This document shows, in pieces, positions 1-11,830 of a stretch of DNA of 64,000 nucleotides; within the stretch, counting starts at the first letter, position 1, and each line of letters begins with the position of its first letter. Below the pieces are notes generated by a model. The model was given only the letters and a program-made list of their open reading frames with translations, was not told the DNA's origin and did not search any database. The translations under genes and the position numbers were made by a program. Source of the stretch: Mactra quadrangularis (Eukaryota; Mollusca; Bivalvia; Venerida; Mactridae); NCBI GenBank assembly GCA_025267735.1, contig CM046305.1:38771108-38835107 (forward strand), read 5' to 3'.

Positions 1-244
1 AGTATATTAATTGAACTGATTAAATGATTCAAATGTCTGCAAGTTCTCCGTCAATTGCATTCGAAAACATGATTTATTTCTATCAAATCCAAAATAAATA
101 AAATATATATCATTTAAACAATGCATTTCTTGGAAATCATAATACAGTAAAATTCTACAATTTTGACCGTCAATTTCGCTGGTCGTATTTGCGAAATTGT
201 TTAACCAAGAAGTTTTTTCGTTCAGAAATTATGTACAATATTTT
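1..244. other. Intergenic, nothing recognised
   Basis: AT-rich sequence with no exon-like reading frame, repeat or hairpin that I can support. Confidence 0.6.
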
Positions 245-482
245 TATTTGTTTGTTGGGTTTTACGCCGTAGCAACACAATTATAGGTCCTATTACGGCG
301 GTCAGTCAACCTACTCACTTCTCCTGGAAAGGCTAAATCTCTGGATTTAGCTGTTAACCAACTACTAAGCACATACTTTCGTCAGTGACTGACAACTGCT
401 CTACATAATTAAAAATCAGTGGTAGGAGGGAGAATGGTCGTAGAAATAATTTCATGACCAAGCTCGACCAAAGTTTGCCTTG
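245..482 (-). mobile_element. SINE family I, copy lacking the tRNA head
   Basis: Minus-strand copy of the family seen full length at 13,713-14,037. The A-rich tail and the shared 3' motif (GTGTTGCTACGGCGT on the minus strand) lie at the low-coordinate end, followed by the family body (CAGTCACTGACGAAAGTATG and the CTACGACCATTCTCCCTCC block). Homology stops near 480, before the tRNA-like head, so this is a 5'-truncated or decayed copy. No target-site duplication was identified. Confidence 0.75.
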
Positions 483-1029
483 TACAATGTCATGTATCTG
501 AGATTTAGAAATAGTCAAAACATCACATGCGTTTTGCACAAAAAATCATAGATGGTCTTGGAAATTGATACAGTATTATAATTGATTTCTTTATATAAGA
601 TTCTTAGTTTCTAAACTGTCATGAATTGTACATTGTATCATCAATACTATTCAACACGCACTTGGTGTTTCACGAAACAGAACATGTGTGATAATAGGCA
701 CGTTATGACTTGCATTGATATTTCTCCAGCGACTTGTAATTTGTAAAATAGTGGTGAAATATCATTTTTGTGTTTCATAAGGCAAACACATGGATCGTAT
801 TCCATGGAAAAACGTTGGTGGGGTTTTCAAAGTGTTACCAAAAAGGAAAATACTGGCGTTTGGGAAAGAATTTGCAGCAAATAGTATACATTTTTCTGCT
901 TAGCTTTGAGTAAGTCTCCTGCAAATCTAACTAGAATTACAATACTTCCAGCTCTTTAAGATTCTGAATCGAGGCGGATTTTTACTGTTTTCTTCTTGAA
1001 ACCGTAGCATTGTGATGTCATAGTCACGT
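483..1029. other. Intergenic, nothing recognised
   Basis: AT-rich sequence without a supportable gene. Short reading frames on the minus strand have random-looking composition and no splice or start context. Confidence 0.5.
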
Positions 1030-1240
1030 GGTATTGCCAACGTGTTCACGCTGACGAATATAAATGCCCACGTTGGTTTTGTTAGGAATGAGATCTGTCT
1101 GCTAAATAAATGAGATGCTGGTCTTTTAAATGTCAAGATAATACATGATTGCACTATTTTGGTCATATCATAGCAAGTTTATTCAAAATCGATTTCTGGG
1201 TACAAGAGTGTTTTGCTTCCTTCGAGAAATGTAATGCTGT
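1030..1240. repeat. Diverged copy of the 13.22-13.41 kb sequence
   Basis: The stretch around 1,065-1,170 (TGAGATGCTGGTC, TTTTGTYAGGAAT and flanks) reads in the same order and strand as 13,230-13,330, at roughly three quarters identity by eye. It also matches, inverted, the 26.0 kb sequence of duplication D2. This looks like an old dispersed copy of the same low-copy repeat. Confidence 0.5.
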
Positions 1241-1429
1241 AAATTGCCCAGCTTGACTGTGGAAGGAATAAACAACATTTGTTCATTTGAAGCAAGACTA
1301 ATTTGTTGTAAAAAAGCAGTTTTATATTTTTCCAAAGTGTGATAAACGCTACATTTTCTAAAACTGTGAGGGAATATCACTTAATTCCATTTATTTTCTG
1401 TGTGAAAATACATTATATCTGTGTAAAAG

Positions 1430-2640
1430 GTACTACTCAGGTGTGTAAGGGACAAAATATGGTCGAATTGTGCAAATTGTGATAAAAGCACCAAACTTTC
1501 AGGAAATCAACTTTAGGGTGTGAACTTCAGAAAAAAGCAAGGAGACAATCATGAGAGGCCCTGTGAACAAAAATATGGGGCCCTAAAGGGGGTTACCCGT
1601 AACAATTGATATTATTGCATAGTACTGTGTAAAAATCCTTAATTTATATATCAACTAAATGTATTAAATTTCTTTTGCTCAATATGAGAACCAATATGTC
1701 AGTTGATGTTTTTGAATATTTAACATGATAATTATAATCGTTATTCGGGCCCCATAAAGGGATTTTATGGTCAACAAATAGTAAAAGACCACTATCAACC
1801 AATACAGTTTTTATTTTTATTTTTTCACATTTTTAAAGCATTTTGAATGGGTAATTTTGTGTGGCTAGATGTGGTGTCTTTTCATGTAAATAAATTGCAA
1901 AACCAAGTATGATCAAAAGAGGCCAAACAAGGGGAAACTTATGAAAAAATATTGAATATCTAATTTGCTGTACTGATTACATAGAATTCAGAAATAGTAT
2001 CAGTAACATTTAATCTATTATGTACAGTTCAAATAACATAATGATGAAACTTTCTTATTCTTCATATCATTTTGAGTGATGCACCTCAGAAAACCCCAAG
2101 GAGACAACCATGAGAGACCCTACTAACAAAATTGTGGGGCCATGAAAGGGGTCACCCATTACAAGTATAAGCAGTGCATAGTTTAGTGTAAATATTTATC
2201 TATCAAATAAATAAAATATCTTTTCTTCACTCATGATGAGTACAATCATGTCAGAAACTTTTTTTCAAATTTAACATGATACAATGAATTGTAATTGAGG
2301 TCCAGGTAAGGGTTTTTAAGAAAACAAAACACAAAAAAAAACTATAAATGACCAGTGAAATTACTGTTCTCGTTTTGTTTTAATTTATTACTTAAAGTAT
2401 TTTGAATGGGTAATTTTGTGTGGTTAGCTATCATGTTTTATTTTTAGAAATAATTCACAAAACAAAGTATGATCTCATGAGGCCAAAACAATGTGGAATT
2501 TATATGAATTTTGAATACGTGTATATAATTTTCTGTATTGGTTATATAGGATTCTAGTGTTAATAGGACTGGAGACAAAGATTTATCTAAACATCAGTAA
2601 CATTCATCAAATAAAGCACATTATAATACGATAACTAAGT
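1430..2640. repeat. Local tandem duplication, ~558 bp unit
   Basis: Two copies in direct orientation, offset by about 558 bp. Landmarks are CAAGGAGACAA (about 1,539 and 2,097), the GGGGCC..AAAGGGG blocks (about 1,577 and 2,137) and TTTTGAATGGGTAATTTTGT (about 1,843 and 2,400). Copies differ by many substitutions and indels, so the duplication is old. No coding frame survives across it. Confidence 0.65.
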
Positions 2641-5384
2641 TTTTATTTGTTTATTTCATTTTGCTTCTTCAAACAATTAATGAGATCTATCAAGCATGTT
2701 TGTATTAATCTATTGAGAGGCACCTCTTGGGAAATTTGAATATGAAAAATGAAAAAACCATGTCCAAAAATAAAAACCAAAATCCAATCACATTTTAATT
2801 CTAATTGCTAAGCAAAAGCATCAATTACTTGCAACGATGAACAAAGAGACCCTGCACGGAGAAAATAGAAAAGGTCCCACTTGAGCTAACGTACTTACAA
2901 CAGTGAAACATGTATGATACATAACATACATGTACATGTATATTGCTCTGCTATGGAATTAATGGAGTTTAACTTTAGTTTTAGTTATATTTGAAATATA
3001 TAATGTAATTTATCAACTTGATTTAGGTAAAAATGATAAGGCCTTTAACCTTTTACTGACCAACCCAGTTACTCCTGAATCAAATTTACTTTCAGACAAC
3101 CAAGTAAGAAATAAATTGGCCAAGTTTCATTGCTGTCTGTCAATTAATCATGAAAATCGTATATTGAAATAGCCCTATCGCTGAGGTGAAAATTTGCCAC
3201 TTTTTGCACTTATCTTTCCTTGTAAATGGTTAAAGAAAAATCTACTAAAAGGCCCTTATTTTGATGTTAATCAGTTTCGTTTGATTTTTCATCTTTTGCT
3301 CTTTTATTATGAATGCAACCACAGTTTACAAAAACTAATTTTAGCATCTATCCAACCAAGTCATGCATGTTTTATAATGTAATAATATATGTTGCAAAGG
3401 CGATAACAAACAACCATAATTTGATAATATATACCATGTAGTATTACTCAAGTTGGACATACCATGTGACAAATGCTAATGACTGAGATCCAAGAAACAT
3501 ATAGACTGGATAAACCACCAGTGTTACTAAGTAACTTCCTTTAGATTTGATATCATGGTACTCAGTAGGGAAGAGTAAGCATAAAAAAGTTTCTGACGGA
3601 TCTTGAACACATGTTCACTATTCTTGCAATTCATATTGTTGATTTCACTGGGGTTATTCATTTTATGGATTCTTGACAAGCTTGACGGTCTATGAAAGCT
3701 ATATAATGTACAACCCGCTTGATAGACAAGGTGACCAGTGTATGGACGTACTCCACATTATCATACTTTTAATAGAACCATTTATTGTAGACGTATGTTA
3801 TGTATGAATGTATAAAAGTCAACTGACGATTTAGCTGTGGCAGTGATCATGAAATTTGGCTATGACAGACATTTCCATAACAGTATTACAATAAATAAAA
3901 TTAAGATATTTTAAAACTCGTCTTCAAATGAAGTTATACTCCCGTTTTCATGACGGGAGATGCAATCCTAGATGTAATTCTTCTACTAAAGATATTTTTG
4001 AGCAATGATAAAACTTGTGAATATTTCTTTTATTTTATAAGGTTTACAAAAATAATTATGTACGGTAATTTCGCTTAACATGATTTCACAAAATGCTCTT
4101 AATCTCTTACACTCGCTTAGAGATAGAAAGGTCTAAGATTGTAACCCATTCAGGATCAATGTTTATTTCTTTATGCAAGCCATGTGTATGCTTTTCTTCA
4201 ATCTACTCAGCTGTAGAACGGCACCTTTCCTGGTTATTTCATTCTCTTTGCCACATTGACTTCCTACCAAATGAAGTGAAAGTTTCGTCAAGTAGATTGA
4301 TAAATACAGAAAAGTGTACTAGGACCTATGATTAGGGATAATAGTCAGTCAGTGAGCATTTGAAAAGATGGAATCTAGACTACAAAATGCTAAAATTTTT
4401 ACCATGTTTAGTTGAATAGTCAAATCAATTTTACCAATCTTTATGAAGAAATTTCGTGCTTTTGGGGTTGGTTATATTTGATACATGTATATTAGAAGGG
4501 TCTCTTAAATTGTTCTCTCTATAATATCTAATATACTAATTGTTTTATTGTAAGATATTTATCAATGATAAAGTCTGTTTAAAATTACATGTAGTTTGTA
4601 CATCAAACACAGTATACAAATGTACATACTTGTTTCATTTTTACTCCGAGCTTCAAGGGTATGATGTCGGTGTAATGCATAGTCTCTTACAGGACTATTT
4701 TATTTTGTAAAATGGTGATATTAGACTTGTATTAAAACATGATCACATACTGTTTTAGAACTTGAAATGTATCTAAGGCGTGGGTGCCTATAGGATGTTA
4801 TATTATCAAAACTCTCAAAACATAACAGAAATATGATTTTTTTAAATTTAGGACGAAAACAGGTCGTATAGTCTCTCGTAATACAGGCCTAAAACGGTAA
4901 TGAATATAATAATCATCCATGTTCAATTATGATTAATTGGGTACCGTTTAACCTTACCAAATTGCTATATGTAACTGTTGAAATGTAACACACTTGTAAT
5001 GACAGCATAAGTTTCAATGATAAAAAAATGGTTAGACGTTTTTTACAATTATCTAAGCTTCACGTTATGAAATTACCCCAGTAAGGGCCTCAACTTTTAG
5101 AAATAAGTATTATTATTTAAAATCGTCATTTTGAATGTACGTATCTTAAATAGTAAGTTTATTTATCAGTTTAAATTGAATAAAGTGTATATTGGCATAC
5201 TTGGTATTTATTTATTTCGAGTTCAATACATAAACCCCTTCGGGGCCTCATGTGTTTCATACAATGGTACCGCATGCTGATTCTGGTGTATCTACATAAA
5301 TTAATTATTGAAGGCTTATTTTGAGAAAGTATGATGTATTTGTATGATTTCAAATAAAACATTTACCATTTATTCAATTATATT
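2641..5384. other. Intergenic, nothing recognised
   Basis: Long AT-rich stretch with stop codons in all frames every few dozen codons. It lies between the direct repeat at 1.4-2.6 kb and its inverted relative at 5.56-5.74 kb and may be the interior of an old composite element, but no transposase or other domain can be read. Confidence 0.5.
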
Positions 5385-5554
5385 ATTACATTATGCATAA
5401 TTTAGGACCTTATGACAAGTTCAAAGCAGATGCCGGGCCTCAACTGCAAATAAACAGACAAAAAGCTATTTTTGAGTGTACAATATACTTTCTTAGGCAT
5501 ATAAAATCATAATACATATATTTTAATAACCATCTTAAATTTTTATAGAGATGA

Positions 5555-5745
5555 TAATTTTAAAACTATGTGCCTATTTATGTGCCCCTTTCGGGGCCCC
5601 ATTTAGGCAAGATACAAGGCCCCTCATGATTGTCTCCTGGGCTAATATTGATCAGTATGACTCAAAGTACCTCCATGCCAAATTTGGTGCTTTTATCACA
5701 TTTTGCACAATTATTTCACTTACACACCTGAGTATACTCTCTATA
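5555..5745 (-). repeat. Inverted copy of the 1.43-1.60 kb repeat
   Basis: Reverse complement of this stretch matches 1,430-1,600: ACTCAGGTGTGTAAG, then TTGTGCAAA..GTGATAAAAGCACCAAA, then AGGAGACAATCATGAGRGGCC, then a GGGGCCC block, in the same order. A further GGCCCC-rich trace lies near 5,236-5,250. The facing orientation across about 4 kb suggests a decayed element with long inverted ends, or two independent insertions. Confidence 0.6.
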
Positions 5746-5992
5746 ATAATTTGCAAACATAACACAACAAATTCACACATCTTTTTTAACAAACTTGAGA
5801 CCATCGTACTTTAATTTGGCGCGCCATTGCTAAAAAATTAGGATAACCGAGTGACATACATACAAGTGTTTTTGCATTAGGGTTAGTATTTAGCATTTTA
5901 GGGGTTGATTCATTTTAACAAAAAGAACATCACCTGCTGTTATTTACACCCTTCATTTTGTGTCCTCTCGTTTTGGTTCGTAACAATCACAA

Positions 5993-6232
5993 CCCGGGTC
6001 GATAGCGCAGTTGGTAGCGCGCCGGGATTTGGAATCACGTGCCCGAGGGGGGGGGCGGGTTCAAATGCCATCCGGAGAAGTTGAACCCTTCCATGAAAAT
6101 TTGACGATAATGCCGATTTTCCTCCATTGATTAGATAATATGGAGAAGTTTCCGACCTTGTGGAAGGGTAGGTGAGTACTGATTATAGACAATGGTCCAG
6201 GAAAGCTAGGTTATATGCGCTGGATGCCGTAA
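5993..6232 (+). mobile_element. SINE family II (tRNA-derived), plus strand
   Basis: Begins with a tRNA-like promoter: box A-like GTCGATAGCGCAGTTGG near 5,999 and box B GGGTTCAAATGCC near 6,057. The family body follows (CTTCCATGAAAATT, GGTAGGTGAGTACTGATTAT, GGTCCAGGAAAGCTAGG), ending at GCTGGATGCCGT. The same element occurs full length on the minus strand at 48,455-48,738 and truncated at 47,421-47,631. The usual 3' tail is replaced by the adjoining GGTAGG minisatellite. Boxes A and B suggest an RNA polymerase III origin; current activity is not shown. Confidence 0.85.
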
Positions 6233-6700
6233 AATTAGGTAGGTAGGTGTTTGTTTTTGTCTTTTAGGTAGATATTTTGTCTGTTAGGTAGATTTTTGCT
6301 TTTGTCTGTTAGGTAGGTTTTTGTTTTTGTCTGTTAGGTAGGTTTTTGCTTTTTGTCTGTTAGGTAGGTTTTGCTTTTTGTCTGTAAGGTAGGTTTTTGT
6401 TTTGTCTGTTAGGTAGGTTTTTGCTTTTTTGTCTGTTAGGTAGGTTTTTGTTTTTGTCTGTTAGGTAGATTTTGGTTTTGTCTGTTAGGTAGGTTTTTGT
6501 TTTTTGTCTGTGAGGTAGGTTTTTGTTTTTGTCTGTTAGGTAGGTTTTTGCTTTTTGTCTGTTAGGTAGGTTTTTGCTTTTTGTCTGTTAGGTAGGTTTT
6601 TCTCTTAGAAAGGTTTTTGATTTTTGTCTGTTTGGTAGGTTTTTCTGTTCGGTAGGTTTTTGTTTTTTGTCTGTTAGGTAGGTTTTTGCTTTTGGACTGT
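6233..6700. repeat. 26 bp minisatellite, GGTAGGTTTTTG..TCTGTTA unit
   Basis: About 18 units of roughly 25-27 bp, with consensus TTAGGTAGGTTTTT followed by GYTTTTTGTCTG. Units vary in the length of their T runs. The array starts exactly where the SINE tail ends, and the first units look like degenerate SINE tail, so the array appears to have grown from it. It is not a telomere array: the period and sequence differ from TTAGGG. Confidence 0.85.
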
Positions 6701-7484
6701 TGTTATACCTGATACTTTGCGTAATGCATTTTAGAATATGAAAATAATTGTAGATTAATTCTATTAAACTGTTTACCCTTAAACATCGAGGGTTGCCTGC
6801 AAGATTGTAGTAAGTGCATTACATTAAAGAGCGAGTTACTACAGTTTTGCCGGGAAGCCTTCGACATGTATGCATGAAAACTTGAAAGTTTTCAAGACTG
6901 GCAAAGAAGGAATTTTATAAGCAAGCATTGTATTATGGGTCCGTTTGGGGACAATAGCAATAAAAAAGACTTATTATTTATATTGCCTATATGCATGGAA
7001 ACCAAGTTCCAGACTATATCGTTAGTACATTTAAGGAGTTATATATTCATGATCTTATGTATTATATATTCATTGAAATCAAACCTTATCGGACAGGATT
7101 TATGTAAATGTAAACATTGTTAGACAACATCAATCTGTACAACGTCTACATACCGGTATTATGTCTTAAGAAATTAATCATTGACTTTCCAGGCGAGTAG
7201 TTTTGGCAGACATATAATGCGTAGTTAAAATATTCGTGGTCAATGAGAACGATAAAGTGTAACGCCCTGCAGAAAATATCTGAACTTTATGCGCGATCTT
7301 GTAAATTGTATTTATATAAATAAGTTTTTTAGGTTGGTCCTCAAGTAAAATGTTTGTTTGTAACACTTGTCAACAGTTTGACTGAAGGAAAAATATGTTG
7401 ATTTTCTTAGTTGTAAGAAAAGTATGATGAATCAGTTAAACAGAAAGATCTACTGTTTGTAGTCGACTGACCATTTTTTTATTA
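6701..7484. other. Intergenic, nothing recognised
   Basis: AT-rich, no supported feature. The low-coordinate end would be the 3' side of the possible minus-strand exon at 7,485. Confidence 0.5.
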
Positions 7485-7731
7485 CTAAACAATGCTTAAT
7501 CCGGTTCCTGTCCATTGCTGATCTACTGAACGCAACACACCGTATTTTGTGTCTGTTAGATGATGCATGGCTTTCGGTTGTGTATCAGAAATTGATTTAT
7601 CGTCATAACTGTTGTATGCAGGCCGAAGGACATTACTTTGAGAAGCAGTAACGGTCAATGACTGTGTAACATTGAAGTACAAGTTGTACATTATTATGAC
7701 GTTGACGTCAATGTCCTTTTGGAGTGCTCCG
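7485..7731 (-). CDS. Possible terminal coding exon, unknown protein
   Basis: Not a recognised family. On the minus strand the frame is open from 7,748 down to a TAG at 7,485-7,487, and AATAAA follows within a few bases of the stop, as at the end of a transcript. The upper limit given here is a possible splice acceptor (CGACAG) near 7,732. It has a weak pyrimidine tract, so the true start is uncertain; the first in-frame ATG ends at 7,691. The frame encodes roughly 80 residues of balanced composition, rich in S, T, D, Q and Y (for example VTQSLTVTASQS and HLTDTKYGVLRSVD), unlike the K/N/I/F-rich chance frames elsewhere. It could be a cytoplasmic or extracellular tail. It may equally be a chance frame; no partner exon was identified upstream. 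Confidence 0.3.
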
Positions 7732-7748
7732 CTGTCGCCGACAAGTTT

Positions 7749-8270
7749 TTAAGTAAAATGTAATAATATTGCAATAGAAGAAGCTACTAACTTGATTTTG
7801 TTGGTGTTAATTAGTTAATAATTCTTCAAACCAGTGTATGAATTTCAAATCAATATTTCAAATATTATTTTACAAAAAAAAAAATCCACGACTTTTCGGT
7901 TAACCCATCGTATGCATGTTAAACACCTTTAAGAGCTGCAAAAACTCGAAGGGTAGACCAAGCTAGCTGACATTTTTGTCTAATAATTAAACAAACGGTG
8001 AAAATAGATATAAATATATTGGAAGTTGGGTGAAACAAAAAGTGAAAGCTTCTATATTTGAACAATCGCTGCAATGCTCTATGATCACTTATTTTTTAGT
8101 TGAGTGTTTAATTGAAATATAAGTGTTTTAAATGTAACGAATCCAAGACCAGCATGTGATGAGTTTATCATCTTCCAAAGAACAAAGCCGTGTATTATGA
8201 TTGTATTATAACTGCAAAATTGCATTTTAATACGGACAATATCTAGACATTTACTATTTGATTAAGAACA
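7749..8270. other. Intergenic, nothing recognised
   Basis: AT-rich. If the 7.5 kb exon is real, this would be intron sequence of that gene. No further exon can be read. Confidence 0.4.
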
Positions 8271-8840
8271 TCAGTCCAATCTCTTAGAATACATACTGGG
8301 AGGTACTCTCGTAATAATATTCCTAGAAATGAAAGATATTGTCAGATTTGTAACCTTCTAGATATTGAAGATGAATACAATTTTGTTATTACCTGTCTAG
8401 CTGTAAACTGTATATTAAACCATATTTTCTTCATAGACCTAGCAGTAGTGTATTGAACATATTCAGTCGCGTAATAAAGATATTTTACTAAATCTTGCTT
8501 TATGCTATAAGAAAGCAATCTACAGTAGAAACAATATCTTCAACCCTTCAGGTTAAATGTATATATTCCAATTATTTTCCAAACATTAATATATTTGTAT
8601 ACATTTATATGTTAATTACGTTATATTGGGATCCATTCCCGATTATAAATAAAAATATTATATATCTAATAAATCTAACCAAGCCGTGTACTCGTCCAAA
8701 TATATTTCCGTATTGTACAGCATAATGTATAATAACCTATAAATATTGACAATGTATTCTATATTTATATTGTAACTCATATCATAACTATGTACTATAT
8801 ACACGTTTACAAAATAAAATACTGTTCTGTTCTGTTCTGT
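8271..8840 (+). pseudogene. Non-LTR retrotransposon (LINE) 3' end, decayed
   Basis: Plus-strand translation from 8,271 gives the C-terminal signature of metazoan LINE reverse-transcriptase proteins: LRIHTGRYSRNNIPRNERYC then QICNLLDIEDEYNFVITC. In the family this is the cysteine/histidine motif after the RT domain (CxxC...H...C). Here both N-terminal cysteines and the last cysteine are present, but the histidine position reads N (EYNFVITC). The frame then runs to a stop near 8,450. Frameshifted traces of the following C-terminal helix region can be seen around 8,460-8,540. The segment ends with a TTCTG microsatellite tail (8,822-8,840), typical of a LINE 3' terminus. RT and endonuclease domains are absent: a 5'-truncated dead copy. 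Confidence 0.75.
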
Positions 8841-9701
8841 CATACTTTTTTGGGTGCGAAATGGGATAAATATACAAACATTCTACGAAAGAGTTTAACA
8901 GTTTCCAGTGACTTAAAATCTCAGAATATTCGTGTTTTCTCAAGTCTATATACAACTCTGTACTATCATTATCAGAGTATATAAGTGTGACAAGACTTGA
9001 TATGAACTTTGTTGAACACAACCAAAGTTGTGCTACGTTTTGAATTATATTTACTTGTGCTTTGTATTTGTAAATATCGTATAATCAATATTGTAGCTAA
9101 GCATGCTAATAGTGCTAAAAGACAATGCGAAATAAGTTATTAAAGAAACACGATTCACAGAATTTTAATAACCATACTGCGTATTATATAATTACATGTA
9201 AAATAATACTAAATACATGTAATGATGCATCGAAATTGAAAATCAATTTTCTCTGTCTGGATTTACCATTGTACCGTTAATATCTCAAATAAGGTCATTA
9301 CTATCATAGTAAACTCTGCTCTTATAGAAAGAAACAGACTTAGAATAATGGTTAGGCATTATCTGAAATGTCACAGGAACACCAATTATCATAGTTAAAA
9401 TTGGTGGTATCCTGTGTATATCTTAGACAGTGTACTTTATATTAGCAGTTTGTTTGTCTGATACAGTTTTATTGTCTTTCATGATAGAATATCTTAAGAG
9501 TGAAGCTATCAACTTCAATGTATGTAAGAAACTTTTAAATACATATACATAGAGTATGTAACAAAGGACTTAATAACGATTAGTTCCTTAGTATAAGCTT
9601 TGTTAAAATGTATTTCGATTAAATTTAATTAGTACTCACATGTAACCACCGTTTTAAACCTTGTTTTATGCAATACATAGTAATATGTCGTGTTGTGTAT
9701 C
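8841..9701. other. Intergenic, nothing recognised
   Basis: AT-rich sequence between the LINE tail and the ATCGT array. No supported feature. Confidence 0.5.
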
Positions 9702-10145
9702 ATCGTATCGTATCGTATCGTATCGTATCGTATCGTGTCGTATCGTATCGTATCGTATCGTATCGTATCGAATAGTATCGTATCGAATAGTATCGTATCA
9801 AATAGTATCGTATCGAATAGTATCGTATCGTATCGTATCGTATCGTATCGTATCGTATCGTATCGTATCGAATAGTATCGTATCGAATAGTATCGTATCA
9901 AATAGTATCGTATCAAATAGTATCGTATCGTATCGTATCGTATCGTATCGTATCGAATAGTATCGTATCGAATAGTATCGTATCAAATAGTATCGTATCA
10001 AATAGTATCGTATCGTATCGTATCGTATCGTATCGTATCGAATAGTATCGTATCGAATAGTATCGTATCAAATAGTATCGTATCGTATCGTATCGTATCG
10101 AATAGTATCGTATCGAATAGTATCGTATCAAATAGTATTGTATTG
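9702..10145. repeat. ATCGT pentanucleotide satellite with nested higher order
   Basis: Runs of ATCGT alternate with blocks of a 15 bp unit, ATCGTATCGAATAGT, in which the CG before AATAG is sometimes CA. AATAG marks come in groups of three or four 15 bp steps (near 9,770-9,815, 9,870-9,915, 9,955-10,000, 10,040-10,070 and 10,100-10,130). The group starts are about 100, 85, 85 and 60 bp apart, so the array is a simple repeat with a higher-order period. Because neither strand contains stops in several frames, spurious reading frames span it on both strands. Confidence 0.95.
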
Positions 10146-11246
10146 CGAATTATTTATGCGAAGGACTCACTTTACATATCCGTCATATTGATATGGTTAC
10201 ATATTTGAATGCTAAAAAATGGCTTTATCTGTTATTTTATTTCTTGTAAGACCCTTTACTGAATGTTATTTAGTTAGGTTCTCTAATAAGACTATCTTAG
10301 TTATTGCATACTAGTAATCATGCAATTTTGACGATTAATAAACCTCAAAAGCTTAATTTCAAAAGAATACGGTTCCCATACTAAGATCATTTCCCTATTT
10401 AGACAATCTTTCATATGGATCATAGCGTACAAGGAAATATTCAACATACAAAGTCAGTTCAGTGCATGCTTTAGGTATCATTTATTGGTTAACCCTGTCT
10501 GTATCTTCCACGATTGATTCGATTGCATGATGCCATGACCATCAGTAAGACTTTTTCTTGGAAATGGACCTTTCCATGACTTTACCTATTAACATACTTG
10601 ACAAAGGTTTACAGTTATGTTTTGTCCCACAAACAAGGTGTAAACAAAGGAGCAAATGGCTTTTTTAATTAAATGTTTTCATATTTAAATAAAAAAAATG
10701 TTTAACCAAGAATTGTTCTTTGAGTTCAATGGTCATACTTCTGAAATACATAAAATTGTGTTGATTTTTCTTAAAATTTTGCTAAATGTCCCCCAGAACA
10801 GTATCTTGCTACCCTTTATCTGTTAAAACAAAACTTTTTCACTTGCTTCATTCCACAGAACATAAAATATTTGAATAGATTGTCTTTTGTTAGACATTCA
10901 CGTGAGGAGCATGTCATAAACAGTGAATACCAAAGTAGGAGGATGTTATCAATTCTAAATCACGCACTTGGTAATTAGTGAACAAGAAAAGGTTCGAAAT
11001 GTGTATCTCTCATTGACACGACAATGTTAGCTATGATAAAGCTACACTCAATATCAAAACTAGCGCAGCAATAATAGAACTTGTAGTTCGTACAAAAAAC
11101 AAAACCCAGTTAAAGTAAACAATATATAAATTAGAAAGTCCATGTCGACTCATACTGATAATTCGACGACTTGAAAATAGAAAAGAAAACTGAATAAGGA
11201 ATAAGTATGATAACAGATAGCGTGACGCATGTATACATCATTTGGA
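10146..11246. other. Intergenic, nothing recognised
   Basis: AT-rich, no supported gene or repeat. Confidence 0.5.
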
Positions 11247-11312
11247 ACTCCTCGGCCATTCACTAGAAATAATTATTCATTCAATGAATGGCCAATGAGT
11301 TGAATGATGCAT
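11236..11312. mobile_element. Short imperfect inverted-repeat element
   Basis: ATCATTTGGAACTCCTCGGC at the left faces TGAATGGCCAATGAGTTGAA at the right, imperfectly paired, around an AT-rich loop. The motif GGAACTCCTCGGC recurs at 43,211 and 47,817 inside MITE sequence, so this is probably a deleted member of that group. Target duplication is unclear. Confidence 0.45.
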
Positions 11313-11759
11313 ACCTTTGTATTTAGTGTATGTTACGATAACTATGTTCGAAGTACTCTAGTGTTGAGCACATCATAACAAATTGATGAAATTGTACCTC
11401 ACAAGATTTGAGTGCTGCTTTAACAGTGGAATTTAGTGTACATTGAAATGTGAAGTTGAGTTGAAACTACTTTAGAAAGTTTTATTTCTGAAAATACATT
11501 AGATGTAATTGGTATCTTACAACATGAGCATGTTGTGTGATCTGGTTTATCACCACCACCATCTTCTACAACGATAAAATACCACAGACGTAAAATGGTC
11601 AATAATGATAATAAAATGGCTTGTACACGAAATGCATCATGAAAATCAGAATTTTACAAACTGTCGTAAACAATGGGATTGTTATATAGCAACTGACGCC
11701 CACCTCGTTTTCTTATAATCTATTACTAACTTATAAGTATTGGCATTAAGTAGACACCA

Positions 11760-11830
11760 CATTCGGAACTACCTCGGTGATATTCTTCGAGGTATATCTT
11801 CGTAGATGATCGCCGAGGTTGTTCCGAATG
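11760..11830. mobile_element. 71 bp MITE with 9 bp target duplication
   Basis: Inverted ends CATTCGGAACTACCTCGGTG and its near complement ending GTTCCGAATG (11,821-11,830), with a ~25 bp loop. The flanks are TAGACACCA (11,751-11,759) and TAGACACTA (11,831-11,839), a 9 bp direct repeat with one mismatch. No coding capacity. A 9 bp duplication is compatible with a Mutator-like or similar transposase, but the superfamily is not established. Confidence 0.65.

Noticed and set aside
6236..6700. Interstitial telomere repeat (TTAGGT-like)
   Set aside because: The unit is 26 bp with T and TCTG runs, not TTAGGG, and it arises from a SINE tail.
9629..10131. Long open frames on both strands with repeating VSYRI or FDTIL
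   Set aside because: They are by-products of the stop-free ATCGT satellite.
11420..11602. Minus-strand frame with DGGGDKPDHTTCSCC and possible splice borders
   Set aside because: Too short, weak splice sites and no homologous family recognised; left out of the features.
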